DNA of 32,110 nt, from NCBI RefSeq assembly GCF_910585425.1, contig NZ_CAJUCP010000063.1, forward strand, positions 1 to 32,110. Reading direction: 5' to 3'. This document shows positions 1 to 6,549 of the stretch, piece by piece (positions within the stretch are counted from its first letter, which is position 1; each line of letters starts with the position of its first letter). The notes under the pieces were generated by a model that was given only the letters and a program-made list of their open reading frames with translations, searched no databases and had not been told where the DNA came from. A program made the position numbers and the translations under genes. This stretch comes from an uncultured Acetatifactor sp. (GTDB lineage Bacteria > Bacillota > Clostridia > Lachnospirales > Lachnospiraceae).

Positions 1-2
1 CC

Positions 3-1325
3 ATCGTAAGTGAGAGTGAGAGCACCTCAACCGTAGTAAGTGAGAGCGAGAGCACTAGCACTGTGGTAAGCGAGAGCGAGAGCACCTCAACCGTAGTAAG
101 TGAGAGCGAGAGCACCAGTACTGTGGTAAGTGAGAGCGAGAACACCAGCACTGTGGTAAGCGAGAGCGAGAGCACCAGTACCATCGTAAGCGAGAGTGAG
201 AGCACCTCAACCGTGGTAAGTGAGAGCGAGAGCACCAGTACGTTGGTAAGCGAGAGCGAAAGCACCAGCACCATCGTAAGTGAGAGTGAAAGCACGAGTA
301 CCGTAGTAAGCGAGAGTGAGAGCACCAGCACTGTGGTAAGCGAGAGCGAAAGCACCAGCACCATCGTAAGTGAGAGCGAGAGCACTAGCACCATCGTAAG
401 TGAGAGTGAAAGCACGAGTACGGTGGTAAGCGAGAGCGGGAGCACGAGTACTGTGGTAAGTGGGAGCGAAAGCACCTCTACTGTGGTAAGCGAAAGCGAG
501 AGCACCAGCAGTTCGGCCAGCGAGAGCGCAAGTACTTCGGCCAGCGAGAGCGCAAGTACTTCCACCAGTGAGAGCGCAAGCAGTTCGGCCAGCGAGAGCG
601 CAAGTACTTCCACCAGTGAGAGCGCAAGCAGTTCGGCCAGCGAGAGCGCAAGTACTTCCACCAGCGAGAGCGCAAACAGTTCGGCCAGCGAGAACGCAAG
701 TACCTCGGCCAGCGAGAGCGCAAGCAGTTCGGCCAGCGAGAGCGCAAGCGCTTCCACCAGCGAGAGCACAAGTACCTCTATGAGCGAGAGCAGCAGCGCT
801 TCGGCTAGCGAAAGCTCCAGCACCTCCGCATCAGAAAGCAGCGCAGTGATTCCCGGAGGAGGCGGTGCAACGGACGGCGGCAGTGTATCGGCAAGCATGA
901 GCACCAGCACTTCGGAGAGCCTCTCCACCAGTGCGTCTGAGTCCACCAGCACCAGCGCCAGTGAGGCTGCAAACATAGCGGGTGACATGGAGAATATCGA
1001 TGACGAGCCCACACCTCTGGCGGGGCCTGGAGAAGGAGAAGATGCCGATTTGGCCGGAGACGGAGAGGATGACCTTGTGGAGCCGGATAACGGGGAGGAT
1101 GAGGACGTGCCTCTTCCGGTTGAGGAGGATGAGGAGCCGGAGATGGAGGATTTCGAAGACGATACTGTGCCTTTGAGCAGCCCTGACCTGGTAGTGGGAG
1201 CGAAACATTGCATCACCCACTTCCTGGAGCTGATTCTGGCAGGCGGTGTGACAGCCTATGGCTTTGGAAGCACCAGGAAGCAGAAGAAGGAAATTGATGA
1301 CCTGAAGAGAGGAAAGAGAGGATAA
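3..1325 (+). CDS. Serine-rich repeat glycoprotein (SRRP), 3' part only
   Basis: This is the C-terminal 440 residues of a serine-rich repeat surface protein; the frame is open to the left edge, so the N-terminal signal and any binding domain lie outside the window. Seen: 17 ten-residue units of the type VSESESTSTV, then 13 eight-residue units such as ASESASTS. A Gly-rich spacer (VIPGGGGATDGG) follows, then a strongly acidic stretch at about 975-1180 rich in Asp and Glu. The end is a short hydrophobic segment (about LELILAGGVTAYGFG) and a basic tail beginning RKQKK. No LPXTG-like sortase motif is visible before the hydrophobic segment. SRRPs are known to be O-glycosylated in the cytoplasm and exported by SecA2/SecY2, and exactly those genes follow. 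The GTG at 63 is only an internal codon of the repeat, not a start. Family call is firm; the way it is held at the surface is unknown. Confidence 0.9.
   Translation: MVSESESTSTVVSESESTSTVVSESESTSTVVSESESTSTVVSESENTSTVVSESESTSTIVSESESTSTVVSESESTSTLVSESESTSTIVSESESTSTVVSESESTSTVVSESESTSTIVSESESTSTIVSESESTSTVVSESGSTSTVVSGSESTSTVVSESESTSSSASESASTSASESASTSTSESASSSASESASTSTSESASSSASESASTSTSESANSSASENASTSASESASSSASESASASTSESTSTSMSESSSASASESSSTSASESSAVIPGGGGATDGGSVSASMSTSTSESLSTSASESTSTSASEAANIAGDMENIDDEPTPLAGPGEGEDADLAGDGEDDLVEPDNGEDEDVPLPVEEDEEPEMEDFEDDTVPLSSPDLVVGAKHCITHFLELILAGGVTAYGFGSTRKQKKEIDDLKRGKRG
6..515 (+). repeat. 17 x 30-bp in-frame repeat (10-residue SRR unit)
   Basis: Seventeen tandem 30-bp units encode VSESESTST followed by V, I or L. 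The units differ from each other at third positions and in a few residues (SEN, SGS, SES), so this is an old, drifted array. The period is a multiple of three, so gain or loss of units keeps the frame. Ser and Thr make up more than half of each unit and are the expected O-glycosylation sites. Confidence 0.95.
516..827 (+). repeat. 13 x 24-bp in-frame repeat (8-residue SRR unit)
   Basis: A second array with a different period directly follows the first. Thirteen 24-bp units encode (A/T)SESA(S)(T/S)S, often alternating ASESASTS and TSESASSS as a 48-bp higher-order unit. The last units degrade (MSESSSAS, ASESSSTS) before the Gly-rich spacer. Val and Ile are replaced by Ala, which would make this part less hydrophobic than the first array. 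Confidence 0.9.
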
Positions 1326-1330
1326 GGAAT

Positions 1331-1477
1331 ATGGCAGATTTTTTTGGACAATTGACCCCGGTGTGTTGGTGGGATTTCCTTGGCCTGACCGCCCTGGCAG
1401 CATCGGTTGCCTTCGTCGTCATAAGAAAGCGCCAGCTGAATAAGGAGCAGCGGGAACTGGAAAGCGGCAGGATTTAA
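1331..1477 (+). CDS. 48-residue single-helix membrane protein, unknown
   Basis: An ATG only 5 bases after the SRRP stop, preceded by an AAGGA ribosome site, opens a 48-codon frame ending in TAA. The protein has a short N-terminus with a CWW motif (residues 12-14), one hydrophobic helix at about 16-31 (FLGLTALAASVAFVVI), and a charged tail from 32 that starts RKR. The positive-inside rule predicts N-out, C-in. The helix plus basic tail looks like the end of a sortase-type anchor, but no LPXTG-like motif is present. Streptococcal aSec loci carry two small extra genes, asp4 and asp5, thought to resemble SecE and SecG. This protein holds a comparable place, but its predicted topology is the reverse of SecE. 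It could be an accessory translocon part, an SRRP anchor partner, or a new small protein. It lies between two well-supported genes of the operon, which argues that it is real. Confidence 0.6.
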   Translation: MADFFGQLTPVCWWDFLGLTALAASVAFVVIRKRQLNKEQRELESGRI

Positions 1478-1523
1478 TGGCAGCTGACTGGGAGAAACAT
1501 TGAAGTAAAGAGTGGTAAATAGG

Positions 1524-1557
1524 ATTAGTGGCCGCCTTGTATGAGGTGGTCACTAAT
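1524..1557 (+). promoter_or_regulatory. Strong RNA hairpin between the small ORF and secY2
   Basis: Bases 1524-1536 (ATTAGTGGCCGCC) pair with 1545-1557 (GGTGGTCACTAAT) in 13 consecutive pairs, two of them G-U, around an 8-base loop. No T-run follows, so it is not a classical terminator. It ends about 12 bases before the GGGAGA ribosome site of secY2. Likely roles are partial attenuation or protection of the upstream SRRP message against 3' decay. The structure is seen; the role is inferred. Confidence 0.6.
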
Positions 1558-1581
1558 TCCAATATTACTGGGAGAATGATT

Positions 1582-2787
1582 GTGCAAAAAGGGAATGGGA
1601 AAGAAAATGTACTGAAATACAAACTGATGTATTCGGGAATTATTCTTTTGGTGTACATAGTGGGGAAAAACATTCCCCTGTATAAGATAGATGTGTCCGC
1701 ATACGAACAGACATCTGTCGGTGCGGAGGATCTTCTGGTTCAGACTGTCGGCGGAGATTTCAGCCGTTCCTCCATATTGGCCCTGGGTGTGTTTCCCTCC
1801 ATGATATCGGCATTGCTGATACAGTTGTATCTGGCGGTCCGGGGGCTGTTCACCAAGGTCAAGGTCTCTCCGGGGAAGTCCCAGCGCCTGACAGTGGCAG
1901 TGACGCTTGCCATAGCCGTCTTCCAGGCCGTGGCCCGGGTGCCGGAGCTGCGGTTTGCAGTGTCCGGGGGAATGCTGTCGGTAGCGAAGATGATAGCAGG
2001 CATGGAGATGGTGACAGGGGCCATGTTCATTATGTGGCTGTGCGACAGGAACGGGAAGTATGGGATTAGCGGCAGGATGGTGTTTGTGACAGTGAACGTC
2101 CTGGAGCGGATCTGGATGACGCTGCTGGGGCATTCTCTGCAGAAGCTGGCTGTGCCCCTGGCTTTGGGAGCCCTGATGATGCTGGTGATTCTGCTGATGG
2201 AGAATACGGAGAAGCGGATTCCGGTACAGCGGATTTCAATACACAATATCTATTCGGACAAGAATTATCTGGCTGTCAAGTTCAACCCGGTGGGAATCAT
2301 GCCGGTGATGTTTACCTCAGCAGTGTTCCTGCTGCCGCAGCTTCTGGTGTCCCTGTTGGGAGTTTTCTTCCCGCAGCAGGCAGGGATAGCCTGGTGCCAG
2401 GAGAACCTGTCGCTGACAAGGCCCTTTGGCATCTTTGTCTACATTGCCTGTGAATATGTGCTTACCATCGGATTTTCACTGCTGATGCTTAACCCCGGGG
2501 ATATCGCGGAGCAATTCTTGAAAAGCGGGGACAGCATCGTGAATCTCCATGCGGGACATGACACCAGACGGTATTTGGGCAGAGTCATGCGAAGGCTGGG
2601 TCTTTTGAGCGCTACGGTGATGGGGGCGTGCATAGCAGTGCCTCTGGTCCTGCAGCTTCGGGGAGATATTGACAGCGCCCTGGTGATGCTTCCCACCTCC
2701 CTGATGATGCTGATGGGATTTTCCTGCAATATGTACCGGGAAGTCAGCACGCTCCACAGCTATGATGCATGTAGGCCCCTGCTGTAA
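1582..2787 (+). CDS. secY2: Accessory Sec translocase channel protein SecY2
   Basis: This is the membrane channel of the accessory Sec pathway, which moves the glycosylated SRRP across the membrane together with SecA2. Seen: a polytopic hydrophobic protein with many membrane helices, from SGIILLVYIVGKNIPLY near the N-terminus to LPTSLMMLMGF near the end. It has a SecY-like plug region (GDFSRSSILALGVFPSMISALLIQ). At about 400 residues it is close to SecY2 and shorter than housekeeping SecY. Three starts compete: GTG 1528, ATG 1576 and GTG 1582. I chose 1582 because GGGAGA at 1570-1575 is six bases upstream of it, whereas 1576 is too close to that site and 1528 lies inside the left arm of a hairpin. 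The gene sits between the SRRP and asp1, as in streptococcal aSec loci. Confidence 0.88.
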   Translation: MQKGNGKENVLKYKLMYSGIILLVYIVGKNIPLYKIDVSAYEQTSVGAEDLLVQTVGGDFSRSSILALGVFPSMISALLIQLYLAVRGLFTKVKVSPGKSQRLTVAVTLAIAVFQAVARVPELRFAVSGGMLSVAKMIAGMEMVTGAMFIMWLCDRNGKYGISGRMVFVTVNVLERIWMTLLGHSLQKLAVPLALGALMMLVILLMENTEKRIPVQRISIHNIYSDKNYLAVKFNPVGIMPVMFTSAVFLLPQLLVSLLGVFFPQQAGIAWCQENLSLTRPFGIFVYIACEYVLTIGFSLLMLNPGDIAEQFLKSGDSIVNLHAGHDTRRYLGRVMRRLGLLSATVMGACIAVPLVLQLRGDIDSALVMLPTSLMMLMGFSCNMYREVSTLHSYDACRPLL

Positions 2788-2857
2788 GGGGAAAGCCCGG
2801 TGAGACGTTTTTATGGAAGAGGGAGCGCACAGGATTTTGCAGTCAGACATCCGGGGG

Positions 2858-2884
2858 CTCTGGCTGCATGGCCATGCGCCAGGG
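2858..2884 (+). promoter_or_regulatory. RNA hairpin in the secY2-asp1 gap
   Basis: In the 135-base gap between secY2 and asp1, CTGGC (2860-2864) pairs with GCCAG (2878-2882) and GCAT (2866-2869) with ATGC (2874-2877), with one bulged T and a GGCC loop. No T-run follows. It may tune or stabilise the message. I see no convincing promoter in this gap. Confidence 0.4.
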
Positions 2885-2922
2885 ATTACAGGATGTGATG
2901 CATACAGGATGGGAGTGGAGAA

Positions 2923-4518
2923 ATGTTATATTTTATTCCGGCATGGTACAAGGAGAAGGAATGGTGCGAAGACGAACAGAGCTGGCGCGTGAAGCGCGCC
3001 CATTCGGAATTCGATGATACGGTGAAGCAGATTCAGCTCTTCCACCGTAGCGGGGCATATGAGTACCGAATCATGCTCCTCTCCGCAGCTCCGAATTTCC
3101 GGCATTTCCTCCACAGGCAGGGGGTATATCGGGCCCCGTACTGGTCCTGTTTCGATGCCATACAGGAGATTCGGCGCAGAAAGGTCAGGGTATGGTCCTT
3201 CCATGACCTGAAGTGGCCTGCGGGAATCGAATTCCTCTATACTCCCTTTGTGGTGGTGGCAATGCTGGGGAATGAGAAATATGCCCAGGTCGACTTTGGA
3301 GAGGATGGGAATCCGATTTGGGTGGAGCTGTACCAGGGCGGTGTGGTATGCCGCCGGAATATCTATGATGACAGAGGCTTCATTGCCAGTACGATTCTGT
3401 ATGAGGAAGGCCAGCCGGTCTGCCAGGACTATCTGTGTGAGAACGGAACCTGGAAGCTGCGGTGCTATCGGAAGGACGGCCATGTGGAGATTAACAGGAA
3501 GTGCCCGGAATACCTGCTGGAGTATGGAGGAAAGTGGCATACGAGACGGTTCTTCAGGAGATCCTACGACAGCATCGGGCAGGTCGTATATGAAGTGCTG
3601 GCATCCTATCTGGAGCTGACGGATGCAGAGGATATCTTCTGCGTGGCCATGCACGGTCTGCATGTGCACCTGCTGGGCAGGAACCTGAGGGGCAGAAAGA
3701 AGATTCTGTCTTTCTTCCAGGACAGGTATCAGGTGGGAAGCGACTCGGTGGTATTGGAAATGATTCGGCAGGCTGATTATGTGGTGGCAGATTCCAGAGA
3801 GACCGCCCGGAGGATACAGAAACAGGTTGCTGTAGACAACGGGCGGCTGGCTGCGATTCCGCCTTATGATACCAGGACAGACGAGGGAATCGGTCTGCAG
3901 ATGGGAGTCCAGAAGATTCTGGTGCCGGTGGACGGTCTGGACGATGGGACATTCAGGGAGATGATACGCATCATGGGGGCCTGCCTTCCCCAGAAGGAAA
4001 ACATGCGCATCCACCTTTTTACCAGGGAAGCCAGATATGACAGGAAACGAAGGCTTCTGGAGCAGGTCCGCAGGGAGCTGGACAGTGCCGGCATGCCGGA
4101 AGAATGGGCTGCCGATACAGAGGGCGCGATGGTCTCAGAGAATGATCTGGAAGGTGAGGGAAGGATTTCCGCCCGCTTCTTTCCGGAGCAATGTGTGGAC
4201 GAACTGTCTGTGAGCAAATGTATGCGGGAGCAATGGCTGCTGGTAGATCTGCGGAATGTCCCGGAACAGTACCTGCAGATTAATGCCATCAGTTTCGGAA
4301 TTCCTCAGATTGTAAGGAGAAGGACAGATTTTATAGAACATGGAGGCAATGGTATTGTACTGGACGGGCTGGAGCGGCTGCCAAAGGCGCTGGACTATTA
4401 TCTGAATGGGCTGAAGCACTGGAACGAAGCAAAGGTGTATTCCTATGAAATCAGCAGGGAGTATACCACTGCCCGGCTGTTGGAGATGTGGGGGGAGGTC
4501 ATGGACAGCGTTGGATGA
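2923..4518 (+). CDS. asp1: Accessory Sec system protein Asp1
   Basis: Asp1 is a cytoplasmic partner of Asp2 and Asp3 in the export of SRRPs. Members have a glycosyltransferase-like (GT-B) fold thought to hold the glycosylated substrate rather than to catalyse. Seen: the family-typical start MLYFIPAWY, about 531 residues as expected, and a middle part with beta-rich repeats of the type VDFGEDGNPIWVELYQGG. The C-terminal half carries a GT-like segment ending in VRRRTDFIEHGGNGIVL. The ATG at 2923 follows a GGAGTGGAGAA ribosome site. The gene lies in canonical order before asp2, and its 3' end overlaps the asp2 start. No signal peptide or membrane segment is evident. Confidence 0.88.
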   Translation: MLYFIPAWYKEKEWCEDEQSWRVKRAHSEFDDTVKQIQLFHRSGAYEYRIMLLSAAPNFRHFLHRQGVYRAPYWSCFDAIQEIRRRKVRVWSFHDLKWPAGIEFLYTPFVVVAMLGNEKYAQVDFGEDGNPIWVELYQGGVVCRRNIYDDRGFIASTILYEEGQPVCQDYLCENGTWKLRCYRKDGHVEINRKCPEYLLEYGGKWHTRRFFRRSYDSIGQVVYEVLASYLELTDAEDIFCVAMHGLHVHLLGRNLRGRKKILSFFQDRYQVGSDSVVLEMIRQADYVVADSRETARRIQKQVAVDNGRLAAIPPYDTRTDEGIGLQMGVQKILVPVDGLDDGTFREMIRIMGACLPQKENMRIHLFTREARYDRKRRLLEQVRRELDSAGMPEEWAADTEGAMVSENDLEGEGRISARFFPEQCVDELSVSKCMREQWLLVDLRNVPEQYLQINAISFGIPQIVRRRTDFIEHGGNGIVLDGLERLPKALDYYLNGLKHWNEAKVYSYEISREYTTARLLEMWGEVMDSVG

Positions 4519-6016
4519 GATACGTATCTTGCAACTGGGGCAAGAAGACTGGAGGAAAATCTATGCACTGCCGGAGGGCGTGGCCCTGGATCATGCGGAG
4601 GCCTTCCGGGAACTGCCGGAGAAGCCTTATGATATGTTCTTTCTGGACAGGAATCCTCTGGACGAGGAGATAGAACTGCTCTTCCAGGGGGCAAAGGCTT
4701 ATACCCTCTTCGTGACCGACAGGGTGGAGGTTCAGGGCAGGGCAGAATGGCTCTGCCGCAGCAGGAAGGCCCGGCACATCGCAAGGACGGATATACAGAG
4801 ATTCCTCACAGAGGAATCCAGGTATTACTATTCGCGGCCCTATGGGGAGAAATTCAGACTGGCGGATGTGGCCATCGCTCAGGGGTTCCAGGGAAAGATA
4901 AGGTGGAACGGGAACCAGAATGTGCTGTTGGAGGCAGACTTCGGGGATGCCTTCCGCCAGGTTGCCTACTGGCGCTACAACAGCCCGGTGCCCCGGGGAC
5001 AGGCTGTTGATTTCTGGCTGGAATATCACAGGGACCCTGAGGTGGAGATTTCCATGGTGTTGACTCTCTTCGCCGCGGGAAGCGCCTCTGACGTGCTGGA
5101 ACAGTGGGAGCTGGGAGAAGGGGAACTGGAAAAGGTGGTCCAGGTGGCATGCGGAAAGGGGGACGGCACTTTCTTCGTCTCGCTCCGGGCAAAGGGCAGG
5201 GGAAGGCTATGGCTGACAGCTCTGCACAAGAGGATTTCCAGGGGGAGCCATGGATATTTCCTGCCGGGGGGAGAGCGGTACGTGACAGCGGGACGGGAGG
5301 AGGCATTCTGCTATTTCGAGCCGGGAGACATGAAGCCGCCCTTGAATGTGTATTTCTCCGGATACAAGACATTACAGGGATTCGAGGGCTACTATATGAT
5401 GCGGGGTCTGGGATGCCCTTTTCTGCTGTTGTCTGAGCCCAGGCTGGAGGGCGGAGGGTTCTATATGGGTTCCCCTGACTATGAACATATGTTTGAAAAT
5501 GCTATCAGAAAACACATGGAGGAACTGGGATTCACTGCGGAGCAGGTGATTTTGTCGGGCCTGTCCATGGGGACTTTCGGTGCCATCTATTATGGATGCG
5601 ACATCCGTCCCCATGCCATGATTGTGGGCAAGCCCCTGGCCAGTATCGGGAATGTGGCAGCAAACGAGAAGCATCTACGTCCCGGGGGATTCCCCACTTC
5701 ACTGGATGTGCTTCGCGCCCAGTGCGGCGGCCTGGGTGAGGAGGACGTGGAGCGGCTCAATGAGAAGTTCTGGAAGAAATTCCGGGAGGCGGACTGGGGA
5801 AATTCAAAGTTCGCCATTGCGTACATGATTGAGGATGACTACGATGCAGATGCCTATGAGACCCTGCTCTCCCACCTGCAGTCAGGCGGCGTACAGGCCT
5901 ATGGGAAAGGGCTGCATGGACGGCACAATGACAATACACAGGGCATCATAAGCTGGTTCCTGGGGCAGTACAACAAGATACTGCGGGAGGACTTCGGCAG
6001 GAGGAGGGAAGGGTGA
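4511..6016 (+). CDS. asp2: Accessory Sec system protein Asp2 (probable O-acetyltransferase)
   Basis: Asp2 is needed for SRRP export and, in Streptococcus gordonii, also O-acetylates GlcNAc on the SRRP through a Ser-Glu-His triad. Seen: an alpha/beta-hydrolase nucleophile elbow GLSMG with Ser at residue 352, and a C-terminal GLHGRHNDN motif with His 469 and 472 that should supply the catalytic His. Catalysis therefore looks intact. The open frame reaches back to ATG 4445, but that start would overlap asp1 by 74 bases. Family members begin close to the strand seen here as IRILQLG, which favours TTG 4511; GGGGGAGG lies 12 bases before it. It overlaps asp1 by 8 bases and asp3 by 4. The start is less certain than the family. 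Confidence 0.86.
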   Translation: MDEIRILQLGQEDWRKIYALPEGVALDHAEAFRELPEKPYDMFFLDRNPLDEEIELLFQGAKAYTLFVTDRVEVQGRAEWLCRSRKARHIARTDIQRFLTEESRYYYSRPYGEKFRLADVAIAQGFQGKIRWNGNQNVLLEADFGDAFRQVAYWRYNSPVPRGQAVDFWLEYHRDPEVEISMVLTLFAAGSASDVLEQWELGEGELEKVVQVACGKGDGTFFVSLRAKGRGRLWLTALHKRISRGSHGYFLPGGERYVTAGREEAFCYFEPGDMKPPLNVYFSGYKTLQGFEGYYMMRGLGCPFLLLSEPRLEGGGFYMGSPDYEHMFENAIRKHMEELGFTAEQVILSGLSMGTFGAIYYGCDIRPHAMIVGKPLASIGNVAANEKHLRPGGFPTSLDVLRAQCGGLGEEDVERLNEKFWKKFREADWGNSKFAIAYMIEDDYDADAYETLLSHLQSGGVQAYGKGLHGRHNDNTQGIISWFLGQYNKILREDFGRRREG

Positions 6017-6549
6017 AGGGATTCTTGAGACGGTTCGCCTTCCGTGGCGGCAGCGCGCAGGAGCAGCCAGGGAACAGAATAGCCACAAGGGAAAAATGGA
6101 TAATCTACTGGAATGAGTATTCTTCCGATACCTACCTGTATGGATCGGAGGTAATATACCATGCCAGGGATGATGTGGAATTCTATAATGAGCTGATGCC
6201 TCCAGGGACGGTGATCAAACAGTGGTATTCCAGGACCTACTACCAGATGCAGCGGATAGAACCGGCCCTGCCCATGATAGACGGCGAGGGGGAATACAGG
6301 CTGCGGGTTCACATAGACTGTCCCGAAGGGGAGAGATGGCTGATACAACTGGTGTTCTATGACAAATATGACGCCGAGGCAGGGCGCATCGCCATAAGGG
6401 AACCGGTGGCTTACTTCCAGTGTCCCCTGAGGACTTACAGCTATCGCATGCAGCTGATGAATGGCGGTATGACCCGCTTCCACTTTCATTTTATAGAGAT
6501 TCAGGAAATAGAACATGAGACGGACGAGGCATTTGAAGAAACTGTATAA
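6013..6549 (+). CDS. asp3: Accessory Sec system protein Asp3
   Basis: Asp3 is the small third member of the Asp1-Asp2-Asp3 complex; in streptococci it has a carbohydrate-binding-like beta fold and helps target the SRRP to SecA2. Seen: 178 residues with the typical succession YWNEYSSDTYLYGS, then an MPPGTVIKQW turn and a beta-rich remainder. There is no signal peptide or membrane helix. It starts at GTG 6013, overlapping the asp2 stop by four bases (GTGA), with AGGAGGAGGGA just upstream, a clear case of translational coupling. It ends 35 bases inside secA2. Confidence 0.82.
   Translation: MKGFLRRFAFRGGSAQEQPGNRIATREKWIIYWNEYSSDTYLYGSEVIYHARDDVEFYNELMPPGTVIKQWYSRTYYQMQRIEPALPMIDGEGEYRLRVHIDCPEGERWLIQLVFYDKYDAEAGRIAIREPVAYFQCPLRTYSYRMQLMNGGMTRFHFHFIEIQEIEHETDEAFEETV

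Noticed and set aside
478..783. Open frames on both strands through the SRR repeats (Arg/Ala-rich proteins)
   Set aside because: They are by-products of the repeated codons and have no independent start signal or family features.
1..840. Tandem repeats as a possible CRISPR array
   Set aside because: Units are directly adjacent with no spacers, keep one open frame and encode Ser-rich protein repeats.
831..1403. 190-residue frame on the - strand opposite the SRRP end
   Set aside because: Lies opposite a well-supported coding region; no ribosome site and no recognisable domain.
1528..1581. GTG 1528 as the secY2 start
   Set aside because: It lies inside the left arm of a strong hairpin and has a weak ribosome site; GTG 1582 has GGGAGA at ideal distance.
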